The notes beneath the pieces are model-generated. The model was not told the DNA's origin. It ran no database searches and saw only the letters and a program-made list of their open reading frames with translations. 64,000 bases of DNA from Atrina japonica (lineage: Eukaryota > Mollusca > Bivalvia > Pterioida > Pinnidae). The stretch lies in contig BROG01000394.1 in NCBI GenBank assembly GCA_030159075.1, positions 314,001 to 378,000 on the forward strand, written 5' to 3'. The translations under genes and the position numbers were made by a program. This document shows, piece after piece, positions 49,982 through 62,462 of the stretch; the first letter of the stretch is position 1; every line of letters starts with the position of its first letter.

Positions 49982-50760
49982 ATATTACGATGTTTTATAC
50001 AACATGTACCTGAAGTAATGTACATCATTGTGATTCCAAGCTTATTGAAAGTTCTTTTTAAAGCTTCAGTCAAACTTTAGATATGTTTGTTTGTTTGTTT
50101 GTTTGTTTGTTTTTTTTCAATATCCTGTCAAAAATGTAACTTAAAAATATTTAATTTTTCAAAAGCAATCTCCCATATACTTGATGTTAATCCAATCTAA
50201 TTGAAAACTGATCTCTAAAAGCTCCTGTTTTCTTATATGTCAGGTATAGGATCTAATGTAATCTGTTCTGGGGTCACTTAGCTTGTGGATGACCTTTTAG
50301 GTGTGTCATTTTTTTCCAATGAAATTGCAACTTACCCGATCTTTTAAGTTTATCATATAGCAAGGAGAAGTAAACATTTTTAGCATTATAAACCAAAAAT
50401 ATTCCAAATGAATATTGCAGACTGATGACCTCTTTATTTTAAAATGAATTATTTTCAGAATCTTCTAAGTCACATTTTCATTGGTTGAATATGACACCTT
50501 CGAGAGGTCATCCACACGTGACCTCATTGCAGATTGTGTTAGACTCTCTAAGCGACATCAGGAAATAGGAGCAATGAGAGATCACTTTTGAATAAGACTG
50601 GTGTTAATCTAGATCACATTTACATCTACAATAAACAAAGTTTATCACATGATATCAGACACAGATTTATTCTTCAGACATGATTTTTTTCGATTTAAAA
50701 TGGAAATCCTATTTTTTCTAACTTTAAATTTGAAATTCTGTTTTATTTTTTTTTCAACAG

Positions 50761-50975
50761 TGACAAATCTGGATTTCCCAGTAATTGTCCGATTGATGCA
50801 AAAACCCGCCTTGATTGGTGGGTTCGTATTGCCTTATAAAAGATATATTACAATTGGTTGTACAGTTCCAGACTGTATTTCCAGTGCAGAATGTCTTTTG
50901 AGCTTGAGAGATGTTGACAACAGAGTGAAAAATGGTTATTTCGGCATAAGTAATATCGGTCTTTGTACGAAGTAA
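50761..50975 (+). CDS. Orphan terminal-exon candidate
   Basis: A strong acceptor (pyrimidine run, then CAACAG) precedes an open frame of about 71 codons ending TAA. It includes FPVIVRLMQKPALIGGFVLP and VPDCISSAECLLSLRDVD. Entry phase 1 matches the end of MTPAP exon 7, so an alternative MTPAP terminus is possible. No family recognised. Confidence 0.3.
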
Positions 50976-51817
50976 ATTAACTTGCTTAAAAGTGTCAAAA
51001 TAACTTGTGCAGAATTTACCTGATACCTGCCTATATAAAAAAAACTATTTTCATAGCTTAAAATCGGTCCATATCGGGGCAGAATTTCAGACTACCTAGG
51101 GTGCAGCAAAGAAACCAACTACTCCTCGGAATTTGGAAATGCCTTCACCAGATTCTAGTAATTTCGGCATCAAGTAATATGGGCACCAAATAATTTCGGC
51201 ACTACTATATGTAACTTTGGCACTTGTACAAGTAACCTCGGCACTTATCCTTTCAGCTTCATGTATTTTCGGCACTTGAACAGGTAATGTTTACTTTTAT
51301 TTAACTTTTTTTTTAGTCATTTAAGGTGCCAGGAAATGACAAGAATGCAGGATTTTTCACCACATTATCCAGAGCTTCTGGGGCCCTATTACATAGGGCA
51401 GGCTATGTAAATAATTTGCATATCAATATATGGACACAATTTCAAGTTCCTGTGGTCACACCAAAATTAATAGAATCTTACATGAATGTGGGGAGTGGAT
51501 AAGGAAACCTCCACTTGTGTCCCAAGGATTGGACTTACTAGTTTTTACCTCTAGGGATTAGAGTTTCCTTTCCACTCATCAAACCTATTTGTTATTATTT
51601 TTCTCCCATGATTCAAACATGTTTATTATGCATGTAAATAAAATCTGACACAACTTTCACTGCACTGTATTCTCATCACATAGAAGTCACATGTTATAGA
51701 ATTATATTGTGACATCATAGTGCATGTAGTTTGTCTACACCCTAGGGTGTGGGCAGAGAAATTCTGACTTGCCAAAATTGTAGATACATGTGTCAAAGAT
51801 GGGAGACTAATAAAATC

Positions 51818-51946
51818 AACCCCTACCTTGGGGATATGACAAAGGAATTTCAATCCGAGGATAAGATTCTCGAATTCTTGTCATTCAAGAATTCTAATCT
51901 AGGATTGAGATTCCTTTGTCATACCCTCAAGGTAGGGGTTGATTTG
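51818..51946. repeat. Near-perfect 129-bp palindrome
   Basis: AATCAACCCCTACCTTGGGG at the left is inverted at the right end, and GGAATTTCAATCC pairs with GGATTGAGATTCC. The arms meet around TTCTTGTCATTCAAGAA. Confidence 0.85.
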
Positions 51947-52599
51947 GTTTTTTCCCCATGTTTAAATATATGGATGTCTATGCAGATATGCGTAAATAAA
52001 ATATGACCTAACAATGCACTGCATTCTAGGAGCCACATAACTCTGCTTCGTAAATTGTATTGTAATACCTGTAGCCTGTCAATATCCTATCGATTGACAA
52101 GGAAATCATTCCCCGTAAAAAAGAAGGAAAATTCTTTGAACTGTAGGAGAAGTATCGGTCAGATATACTATATATTTCACACTTTTTCCTTTAATTTTGC
52201 TGTTTGGTCAAGATGAGATAGCTCACATTTAAGACATGATTTTCGAATCTTGTTTCTTTGTATTTCAATATGAAACCTATATGTAAATATATATCATGTA
52301 TAATAAATGTTTGTTAGAATAACATGATTAACAAGTCATAGTTTGAAAACAGTGGAACCTATATTGGGAGACCCCACCCCATATTTGCCACTGAAATGTG
52401 GTTCCTCAAGACAGGTGGTCTCTCAAGACAGGCTTTATTATTGTACTTAAAAATCTCATCAGGGACTGGCAGAATAAATTTTCAGAATTATTTAAAACTA
52501 AAGAAAAAATTTAGCACAACATGTTATGATGCAGACGACTTTTTTAGCTATTCAAATCGCCCTGCGCCCGTCGCCAGTTGTCCATCCTTAAACAATTCT

Positions 52600-53410
52600 T
52601 GTTATCACTATTTCTCAGGAAGTACTGAAGAAATCTTAATGAAATTTGACATATTGGTCCTCTGAGGTGTAGTTGTGCAGTGTACATTTTCAGGAGGGTC
52701 TGTCACATAATGGCTGGCAGATGGCCATCTTGGATTTTGACAATTAAAGTTATTACTACTTCTTAGAAAGTACTGAAGAAATCTTTATGAAATTTGATAT
52801 ATAGGTTCTCCTTGAGGTCTAGTTGTGCACTGGCTGCCTGGTGACCATCTTGGAGTTTGACAATTAAAATTTGTTATCGCTAATTCTCGAAAAGTATTTA
52901 AGGGGTCTTTATGAAATATGACATGTAGATTCTTCTTGAGGTCTAGTTGTACACTGTGCATTTTCATGAGGGTCGGACTACGAAATGGCCTGATAGGACG
53001 CCATCTTGAATTTTGACTAAAGAAGTTTGCTATTCCAATTTGTCGGAAACTACTGAAGAGATCTCCTTGAAATTTGACATGAATGTTTCCCATGATGTTT
53101 GGTCGTGCATATTACATTTTCAGAGAGATCGGTATCCAACATGGCTGACAGGCTGCCATCTTGGATTTTGACAATTGAAGTTTGTGACAGCTATTTCTCA
53201 GAAAGTTCTGAAGAGATCTTTTTGAAATTTGACATGGGGATTCCCCTTCAGGTTTAGATGTGCAAATTACATTTTCAGAGAGATCGATATCCAATATAGC
53301 CAACAGGCAGCCTTCTTTGGTTTTGAATGTTGAAGTTTGTTACCACTATTTCTAGGAAAATACAATGTTCTGTTTGAAATTTGACTTTAAGGTTCCCGTT
53401 AGAGTTCAGC
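52600..53410. repeat. Degenerate tandem repeat, about 140 bp, 5-6 copies
   Basis: Recurring blocks: CTATTTCTCAGAAAGTACTG, AAATTTGACAT, TAGTTGTGCA, CATTTTCAG and GCCATCTTGGATTTTGACAA. Spacing is irregular, about 120-145 bp. Confidence 0.85.
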
Positions 53411-54304
53411 TATCTTGGATTGTAGCAATTTAAGTTTATATTGTTATAATCTTGTGATAACATACTTATTTGGGTTTTAATTCATTTTCATTGTTGAGCC
53501 ACAAAATAAGAGAAAAGAACATTTTGTCATAGATCAAATGAAGAACATTCGATGGTGGGCACCAAGATTCCTCTGGGATCTCTTGTGGCAGTTAGTTATT
53601 GTACAGTTATGCCCCTTGATACCTTGGAAATTGGATTATTTTTTCGTTTCCGCACTCTACTTAAAATTTGCCTCATCCAAATTTCATGAAACTTATACAC
53701 CCACAAGATAGAAACAGACTTCAAACTTGGGCAGTGAGTCATCTACTATTCTAGAGTTATCACTTAAATATTAATACTATTTAAGTCACAAATGCTTAGT
53801 TTACCAAATCTAGAAGTAAAGCTACAAAGAGATGAAAGTTAAAAGAACCAAAGCATTAATCAAGAACTGAGAAATTCACTGGACACAACAGAATCTACCA
53901 GAAAACTTATTACAGAAGAAGTAAAAACAAAACCGTGAAATAAATAAAGATAAGTTACAACACAAAAATATCCAAGACTAGGAACTATGTGAAAACTAAC
54001 AGTGATATCAAATGCTCTCAGAAAAGTATTTTCAAGTAATTTAAAGCATTGTAATGTAGAAAAGTGACTCATAACAAAACCTACCCGAGGTCATTATTCT
54101 ATGTAGAAATCATACTTGAACACGTGTAGAAAATTGACCGTACCTGTAGAAATATGACCCGCTTTCCGGTCACTTTTCTACGAATTTAAAAAGTAGACAA
54201 TGAAGGAAATATGATTAAAGGAAGATTGTGACATATGACTTGGATCACAGGATCCAGTATCCCATCACTTTATCCCACCAAATCAATAAATATTAAAAAA
54301 AAAA

Positions 54305-55010
54305 AAGTTTTTTTAGGTGACCTATTGCGATGATTCTACTCACATTTCGGTAATGGCAAGCTACACGGGGAAGAAAGTTTTATTCCCCACTGGATACTCT
54401 CTTATATATGGTGACAAGTAAGAACGATACATCTTATCAGTGTAATTATAATGCCATGCTTTATTACCGAAAATTTATACTCATATAGGTCAAGATAGGG
54501 TTTACAAGACTTTACTGTATATGCATCTCAAATATTTTTAAAGATGGACAAAAAATTGTTACCTTAAAATGATCGGCTTGCAAAGATCTACTAACAAGTT
54601 TATAGGGCAGATATTGTTAGGTCAACCCTTATGGGAGTTATCTCCCCGTTAAGTGGATTTTTCATGTATTTGGCTGTTTTTTGGACATTATCTCGAAAAG
54701 TACAATAGATAGAGAAAGTGAAAGAAGGAAAAATGTTCGGCAGCTAAAGATCTACAAAAAGGTCAACAGGATGAAAATTGTCACGTCGACCCTTATGGGA
54801 ATTTTTCGTGATTTTGTCTGTTTTTGGACATTATCTGGAAAAGCATAATAGCTAAAGAGAAAGAGAAGGAAGCAAATATGTTCGGCATGAAAAGATTAAC
54901 AAAAAAGTCAACAGGTCTGAAATTGTCAGGTTGGTGCTTATAGGCACTCTAAAATAGGCCAGATCTGGTCACTTAGGTGACCGTTAAGGCCCATTGGATC
55001 TTCTGTTTAC
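54305..55010 (+). repeat. Long dispersed repeat
   Basis: It starts TTTTTTAGGTGACCTATTGC and ends TAGGTGACCGTTAAGGCCCA. It shares termini with 35031-37648 and interior, inverted, with 11390-12505. Confidence 0.6.
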
Positions 55011-56698
55011 CTTTTTACCTAAGATATGAAACAATGACATTTTCTTCCATTATTTGAGCACACACACTTCGAATTTGAATATTTTACTTACAGTGTTAAT
55101 TTTCCACATTTAAGTAGTTAATATTCCACATCATTTGCACATGGTGTTTATTTATTTCAGATGATCCGATGTGTCAGGGCATGTTCAACATATGACATTT
55201 AATATACAGAGGGAAACTACTTACCGACAAAGTATTGACACATAGATATCGAGAATCGCATTTGATGCAAACGTTCCGAAAATTTTACAGTCGGTATAAC
55301 AGCCTTGTTTTCGATTACTCTGTTTCACTAAATGAAATGTTGAATTACCTGTTCGATAGCGGTTGTCTGTACCAACTGTGACGAGGATTTGTTCCTCACG
55401 TATTTCATTTGAATTTGGTTGGACACAAAGCATGTGTGACCGGTAAACAAAGGGTGCTTACTCATCCATGGCACCTGATCCCGTATCTGGATTTCCAAAA
55501 GTATGCGTTTGTCCAGTGTCCACTAGATTTGTATATCTGTCCTGAACATCCTGGAAGATTTATACTTTGGTATCTGAGATTTATATATTTCTATCTGGTG
55601 TGAACGCATAACTGATGAATTCTGAAGCGACGGAAATTTCCGAGGTATCGTTTTCAATGTTTGAAACAAGGATTGCCACTACAGGTATGCTGTTTGTGAT
55701 TTTGAATTGAAAATACAGTCGCCCCTTGAGTTCGAGTCAAACTAAACAATCCCTTTGTCTATAATTAGAAATCAAGAGTTTTGTGTCTCAGAAAAAAAGT
55801 ATAATGTAAATCATTTTTGCATTTAAAATTATAGAAGATTTCATTATGCATATAAAAAGTTACCATGAATAACAATATGTAGATACTCTTATTGCTAAAT
55901 AAGGAAACGCTTTGCAGTCTCGTTCTAGTTTTTCACCTTAAAGTATGCAAAGGTCAAATCTAGTGTTAACAATTTACCTATACATGTATAATGAATGTAC
56001 CTGGTATCATTAGCCGTCAGTATTCACATATCCACAACAACAGAGATCTAGAGGATTACATCTCTCGTACATTCTGGAATGGTTTTTTAACGAAATAGAA
56101 TCTACATTTAGCGGTAAGTAGTTGTATTACAATTAATGATTCAAGTAATGTTAACATCGTTCGTTTATTCGGGATTTTTATTTTCACCAAAGAGAATCTT
56201 CATTTAGCGGTAAGCAGTTGTTGTGCAATTAAATTTAGTTTTGTTTCATGTAGTCTACTTTGTAACAGTATAAAAAAAATATCAGATACCAAATTGTAAA
56301 TCTTTAGGGTGTCCAGGATATAGGTACAAATCTGGTAAAAACTGGACAAACACGGACCTCTGGAAATGAAGAGGTGGGGTCAGGTGTCATGGTAACGTTA
56401 TACAAGTGATGTTAACTGTACATTGTAATTTGCCAGTGATTTTGTTTTAAGTGATCTAACACCTAAACCCTCAACATAAAGGTTTACCTCTCAACCATGT
56501 TTTTTTATGTTTTTTATTACCATGTACCGTTTATAATTTTCGATTTATTTCTTCTTTGAAGTTACATGTCATGTATAAGATATTCTTTGAGACGAATTAC
56601 TTTATAAAACATATTCACACAATGCATCTGAAGAGTTTTATTTTTCCTTTCAATAATTTCGATTTTGTTCAACAGATTCTCAGTGATAAAGACACACC

Positions 56699-59197
56699 AT
56701 GAGCAACACCACAATAATTAAAAACGATGGGCAGGTGCTACAGGTGATAATACATGGAGTACCATATGCAGCCATCGACAGATCTGGTAAATGTGTAATT
56801 CGATAACATTTTATGTACCTACATTTACTTTTTCGATGATTTAGGAATACGTTTAGAAAATCGTTGTGGCTCCGCCGTAGAGTGCTCGATTCGCAACCGG
56901 AGGGTCGCGGGTTCGGGCGGAGGCGGCTGGCTTTTTCTGTCATTTGAATGAGACAGTAAAAACCGAGGTCCCGTGTCACAGTAGGTGTCGGCACGTTAAT
57001 GAACACTCACTGCTCAGTGTCCGTAAGTGCCGAACATAGGCCAAAATTTGAAACCCTTCACCGGCATTTGGTGACGTCTCTGTATGAGTGAAAAATTCTT
57101 GAGTGGGATGTTAAACAACGATACAATAACAACAACAACAGGAATACGTTTATGTTATTTTGTAACCTTGTAGGATACCACTTCTTGTTTCGAAAGTCTA
57201 CATCTATTTTAAATTTGAGCCAACTGACGAAGACTTATTGACAGTAACGATTGTCTCGAGCATTTGTTTTGGCCTCAAGTTTTTTTTTATTGAAAACTAT
57301 AACTATTGCATTATGTGTATAATATTGTCAGGATTTCAGATTTGGTTATAGTTCAATTATTTAATTTAAACTGTATTTTATTTCAAACAATGCAATACAA
57401 CATACATAATATAGATGTATAAATATTAATGAGTGGGGTTTGAATATAAAATAAACATCTTGTATAAATTCAGTTTTATAGTTTAAAGTGTGAATCACAA
57501 TATAGTTCAATTTTTTTTATAAAATACTCATAAACATTTCGCGCCATTATTTCATGTACATGTAGTTTCCTCACTTAATATATGAATTTTATTTTATTTT
57601 CGCCATTTTATGCTTCCACAGACTTTAATTTAGCTAATTGCTATTGTTAATATTAAACATGTATATAAACAGAGGCATGCTAGTCTATATCATCTTCCTG
57701 TAAATCTTGTTTCCAGAAATCTTTTGTTTTGGAACTGATCTTTTTTATCTGTAGCTTAACTGATAAGGTCTTTTTGACAGAAACAAGAGCCGACGTGGCT
57801 CAGTCGGTAGCACGCTCGACTCTTGATCGTGAGTTCGAGTCCAGCCAGTGGCAGGTTGGTTTCCTGTCCTTCGGATTGAGACAGTAAAAACCGAGGTCCC
57901 GTGTCACAGTAGATGTCGGCACGTTAGAGAAACCTCATTGCTCAATGGCCGTAAGTGTCGAGCATATGCCAAAATTTGAATCCCTTCACCGGCATTTGGT
58001 CACGTCTCCATATGAGTGAAAGATTCTTGAGTGGGACGTTAATCAACAACAAACAAACAAAAACAAACGTGCATTTGCTTAGACCTTTTTAGCAAAAATA
58101 CAACTTCGGTAATGAGTGTATAATATACAATAAAGAATACTGATTGCTTGCTTTTTTTCAGAAAGACTTTAATAGCCGTAAAGCTTGTACTGTGGTCAAA
58201 GTTTATAAACACAAAACTTTACATATATTGCTACATGTTAAACATTTAAATTTCCGAAATAGTACCCTTTCTCGATTTTACACAAGTTTATCTCTCGCAA
58301 AACAAAATTAGCGATTCACTTGTTGAGTCTTCGCCACGCAAACAGATGGTTCTGGTTTCGAATCCCTGTCAGATTTAATGCTTTATAACATGATATGCTC
58401 CCACCTGTCTCACTTATGACTTACCATTTTCAGGACATCTGGGAATTTTGGGCATTGGAGCTGTATTTACATCACCAAGACAACTCTTTTGGACCAAAGT
58501 CATGCGTTCTCTGTCAGTGAAAGGAGCTGATTATTTATGTGTAGTTTCCAGACAGAGAGTTAGATTGAAAACCGGTTTTCAAAATAGAATGAATATGAAG
58601 ACGAAATTTAGTCCATTATTCGAAGTCACAGTCGCTGAATCAGGAAATTCGTCTCTCACCATGGTAACCAAACTTTGGGACAAAGACACGGGGGAAGAAT
58701 GTGCTAAAAATATGACACTTTTTGTGAGGTTAGATTTTGCGACTAGGCGACCAATACCGTTACCTTCAGATTTCTACTCAGAATTCCCAAATACATATCG
58801 ATCACCATCACATATATGGTCACGTGAGAAATTTCCGGAAAGAAGTGTCGTATTTAAAAAATCAATGAAAATGCGTCACAGCGATACTGATATACAGTCA
58901 CACGTTAATAATGTCATTTATTCTAAATTATGCATTGATTGTGCCACGGACGCTGCTGTATCCGGATTTTACCGTCACTATAACGTCGACATGTGCTGGT
59001 TTCCTATTCTAGAATACGACTTGCATTTCCTGGGCGAAAGCAAGGCTAACGACGTGCTTACATTTTTAACTTGGCAGGCTGAAAATAACGATCAGAGGAT
59101 TTTCTTTCTGATAGAAAAAGACAAAAAAGTCATAACACAGGCTTCTTTCTTATTTGGTGTAGAAAAGCTTTCGGGATATCAAAAATCGAAAGTTTGA
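56699..59197 (+). CDS. Double-hotdog thioesterase-like protein, two coding exons (283 aa)
   Basis: Exon 56676-56786 has a 23-base leader, then the ATG at 56699; donor GATCTG/GTAAAT. The second exon starts 58434 after CATTTTCAG and ends TGA 59195-59197. The joined protein is 283 residues. Two hotdog-like halves are visible. The first is residues about 38-140 (RQLFWTKVMRSL, MTLFVRLDFATRRP). The second is about 165-275, with HSDTD at 178-182 and HVNNVIYSKL at 186-195, the signature of 4HBT/acyl-ACP thioesterases (Asp followed by HVNN). Known family reaction: hydrolysis of acyl-CoA or acyl-ACP thioesters; the substrate here is unknown. No membrane segment and no clear targeting peptide. The acceptor before the ATG exon shows there is a further 5' non-coding exon. 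The 1.6-kb intron contains two family 2 SINEs. Confidence 0.85.
56864..57145 (+). mobile_element. tRNA-derived SINE, family 2
   Basis: Head with GTGGCTCCGCCGTAGAGTG and B-box-like GGGTTCG; body GACAGTAAAAACCGAGGTCC; tail GAGTGGGATGTTAAAC with an (AAC)n end. Confidence 0.85.
57788..58070 (+). mobile_element. tRNA-derived SINE, family 2, best-preserved copy
   Basis: GCCGACGTGGCTCAGTCGG (A box) and GAGTTCGAGTCC (B box) form a tRNA-like head; the tail is GAGTGGGACGTTAATC with an AAAC-rich end. Confidence 0.9.
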
Positions 59198-59369
59198 TCA
59201 CATAGATCTACTGAAATGTAACATTTAAGATATATTGTAACGGCTACATTCTAAACTAAATACATGATGTTGGTTTATGATAAATAGTTCAAAGTGCAGC
59301 GAGCAAGCAATCGTGTCCATCTAACTGTAATGACATACATGTGTATAACGTAACACCGAAAGCTAAAGA

Positions 59370-59375
59370 AATAAA
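59370..59375 (+). terminator. Poly(A) signal of the thioesterase-like gene
   Basis: AATAAA about 172 bases after the stop. Confidence 0.55.
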
Positions 59376-60430
59376 AAATTGTGCTCTGAACAATCCGGAC
59401 TTTGTCTAAATACTATTAACAATACCTAAGTTACTGTGTTATAATAAAGACCAAAACAAATGCTCAAGACGATCTTTTCTATCAATATGACTTCGAATTC
59501 ATCAGTTGAGCCCAGTTGTAATAAACATGTGTATTCCCGAAGGAAAAAAGGTGTTATCATACAAAACGAAATAATAAACGTACATGCATTGTCAAATCAG
59601 TTTAAGAGTAGGCCTACCCACAGTAAATCAAAGTACTGAAAGTACTGATACGAGTTGATGATAATCGCTAAGTTTTAATGAGGTGTAATACACTTAGTAT
59701 ACTGAAAAATATATACATTGTGTACACATGTTTGAAATATATTGCATCCAGGTTAATTCAAATATAAGTGTCACAACCACTGTCATGTTGTAAATTTTGA
59801 AAAATAAGGTTTTACTGTAACTTAAAAAATATTGTGATCAGCCTTTACTGTGAAAATGCATGTTCTTTCTAGAGTTTCCAAATTAGCAAAAACCTGCTTG
59901 AATCACCCAATGTTTAAAACATTTCATAATCAAAGACTTCCGTGAATCAATGACAATGAAAGCATCACAACATTTTTCACATTCTCACACGTGAGTAGCC
60001 TATAGGCAACGATTTTAAGTTACTTTTTATTTTGGAAAAATAAGGTTTTACAAAAAAAGTAACTTAAAATCTGGGCAGACATTCGGTGTAACGTGCGTGC
60101 TGATGGCTTATGAATAAAAGTATTATGCAACAAAACTACATAGATACAGCGATATGATTATAAAACCTTGTGACTTATAAACAACTTCATTTCATCGATA
60201 TCAACTTAAAAATTTCTATGCGGCAGGACAGTGAATTGTACCCTTACACTATAAAGCACCCATCAGTAGCCTTCAAAATTTCTAGGTCAATATGTGTGCA
60301 TGTAACATGAAAAAAACACATTTCACGCAAACACCCATACTCAGAAATGCTACATATTAGACTTCCGTGAGTTTCTCATCAGTTACGATCACGTGAATGA
60401 AGAATGACGCAACTTCTATGTCAAACCAGG

Positions 60431-60583
60431 GCCTGGCACCATAAATATTTATTTAAGAATTACTTTAAGTCTAAAGAACTTTATTTACTCACTCTGGCTA
60501 ATCCTGAAATCTGATTGGCTGAGCAGGCCAAGTTGAGAATATTCTCAGACTTGAGTAAATTCTCAAGGTTTATGGTGCCGGCC
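60431..60583. mobile_element. Palindromic MITE (GGCACCAT ends), second copy
   Basis: GCCTGGCACCATAAATATTT left, CAAGGTTTATGGTGCCGGC right; the same family as 10166-10303. Confidence 0.85.
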
Positions 60584-61372
60584 CAGATCTTACCAATACA
60601 CGGTAAGGAAAAGATACGCAACTCGACCAAAACTCATTTGCATATTAATCGTGCGCAAGAATTGTAAACAGTCCGGTCAATCGCTTCTAACGTCAATTAT
60701 ATCACAAGTGTATAATGATGAAAAATAATTTAAAAGTAACTTTCTAAAGCAAATTAATAATATCTTAAAACTCACAAAGGACGCCGAATTGACTTTTAAT
60801 GGCATATATTTCAAACAAATTCTTCTAGATCATATGTTTATTTGCAGCGAATTGTTACTTTATTTTCGTCAATGTTTTTAAAAAGCAAAGATTTATGTAT
60901 AAATGAGATGTACGGATCTTGGAGTTGAGGTTCATGTTGCTGATTAACTGCACATACATGTGTAATTTCCCGTCTTATAAAATACCGTGTTAATTAACCA
61001 CATACTGCAAAAAATAAAAATGTACTTTGACATGATTTCCAATAAACAACATTTGCCACAACATGGTACTCATTTATTTGGAACATCAACTCGTAAAATT
61101 TGTCCTTATCTATCGCCATTTGAACAAATCCACTGGTCTTATTGGTGATCAATGTCTTTTTTTTCGACAGAGTGAACTTTATATGAAATTTATATATAAT
61201 TTTATATATATATTTATATAGGTGAAAATACCTATATAATGAAGAATATAATGCCATATATATAACAACGGGGGTTTATATATATATATATATAATGTAT
61301 ATGTTGTATATATATAAAGCACTAAAATGACTAACGGCACGGACGAGAAAAATGAATGTCAAAGTTTTCGGG

Positions 61373-61393
61373 ACGACCTGTCCCTTCATCAGG
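61373..61393 (-). ncRNA. Hammerhead-ribozyme-like core (Penelope-type relic)
   Basis: On the minus strand CTGATGA is followed by a GGGAC/GTCCC stem with a five-base loop; the closing GAAA lies at 61367-61370. CUGAUGA-stem II-GAAA is the hammerhead core, known from Penelope-like elements. Stems I and III were not identified, so activity is unproven. Confidence 0.45.
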
Positions 61394-61605
61394 ACAAAAA
61401 AACGATGAAAATTAACATGTAAAAAACGTACACATACACCCTAACAATAAAATGCAGTCCGAAATGATGAGCAATAAGTCCCATAAAAAGTAATAAACCG
61501 GAGAGTGAAAGAAATGCTACAAATATTACAAGTGACTGATGTCCAGCGTAATAATGCAATAAAATAAATGGAAATCAAACACAAAGGATAACTACATTAA
61601 AAAAA

Positions 61606-61887
61606 CTAAATAAGTCGACTAACTAACGAAATGTGAATCAAACTAAGATCTCCCGTAGTGAAAATAGTTCGAGTCTCACATTTCGAATCTGTAAATTGAT
61701 GCCTACAGAGTAAATTTTTTACATTATGAAAACATAATTTTGTTTTGCATCTTAATTTATCTATGATTTCCCTCCTCTCCGGGGGAAAACACAATCCAGT
61801 TGCCATCACTGTGCATCTCCTGGTATATAGGTGGTCTTTTTGCAGTTTGTATTTAATTTCTTTATGGTTTGACTTTTCTAAGTCCAC
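61606..61887 (-). CDS. Unrecognised ORF upstream of the hammerhead-like core
   Basis: 93 codons, basic, Cys-containing (CFPPERREIIDKLRCKTKLC). On the same strand and 0.2 kb upstream of the core, so possibly a decayed retroelement C-terminus. No motif of reverse transcriptase or GIY-YIG seen. May be noncoding. Confidence 0.2.
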   Translation of the reverse strand: MDLEKSNHKEIKYKLQKDHLYTRRCTVMATGLCFPPERREIIDKLRCKTKLCFHNVKNLLCRHQFTDSKCETRTIFTTGDLSLIHISLVSRLI

Positions 61888-62240
61888 TTGTTCTATCGTA
61901 AACTTAGTACAATAAATTAGTTTTCTATTGAAATGTCACACTGGTTATGTTAGGTGAGTTTATCTCAAATACTGTTTTTATTTTACGTATGTTTATGTTA
62001 GCGAGCACGAAAATCTTAAATGGTAAATCATTATAATTAAAGTTTGTTTATTATTCTAACATTAATATTTAATGTTATTGTGCTGATTATATAAAGGTAA
62101 CTCTTGTAATGATTTCTTTCAAGATATATCCTGCGCTGCATTACCTGGTTTGAAAGATCTGAAATGCAAAACTATGTCCAGGCAAAACATCATGGACCTC
62201 TCAGTTGTTAAAGCGATATAGTAGCTGTCACGCGTGGGGA

Positions 62241-62462
62241 TTATTTTTGTTGAGCCCCTGACATATAGTCGTTGAATATGATAAAATGTGTGTATTCAAA
62301 TACATTATCACGAACACGTAAAACGTTGGCGAGAAAAGAGTCTTCTTTTCGGGCCGTTTTTGTGGGCCGTAAATTAGAATTTAAGTGTTTCCCGTACCTT
62401 AAAAAATCCAGCTGTATTTCCGTATTGTGCAATGAACTTTCAACAATAAACTCTTTCGCCAT
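62241..62462 (-). CDS. Small ORF in the TTAA element (73 aa)
   Basis: ATG at 62460-62462 to TAA. The protein is mixed charge (MAKEFIVESSLHNTEIQLDF, then RYGKHLNSNLRPTKTARK). A TATA-like TATAAATA lies about 60 bp upstream at 62523-62530. Not recognised; it could equally be the last exon of a longer element gene. Confidence 0.35.
   Translation of the reverse strand: MAKEFIVESSLHNTEIQLDFLRYGKHLNSNLRPTKTARKEDSFLANVLRVRDNVFEYTHFIIFNDYMSGAQQK

Larger units (their letters stand above)
49982..56675. other. Region between MTPAP and the thioesterase-like gene
   Basis: No convincing gene. It holds an orphan exon candidate (50761-50975), a hairpin (51818-51946), a degenerate tandem array (52600-53410), a long repeat (54305-55010) and a possible non-coding exon ending at the donor CTACAG/GTATGC near 55685. 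Confidence 0.5.
59376..62207. other. Intergenic repeats, no gene called
   Basis: It contains a dispersed-repeat fragment at 59440-59560, a palindromic MITE, AT-rich sequence, and the hammerhead-like core with an unrecognised ORF next to it. Confidence 0.55.

Noticed and set aside
52785..53303. Minus-strand ORFs of 63-102 codons
   Set aside because: They coincide with the degenerate 140-bp tandem repeats and repeat the same peptide blocks.
57788..57850. tRNA gene
   Set aside because: A and B boxes are present, but the stem-loop set is incomplete and the sequence continues into a SINE body with other copies in the window.
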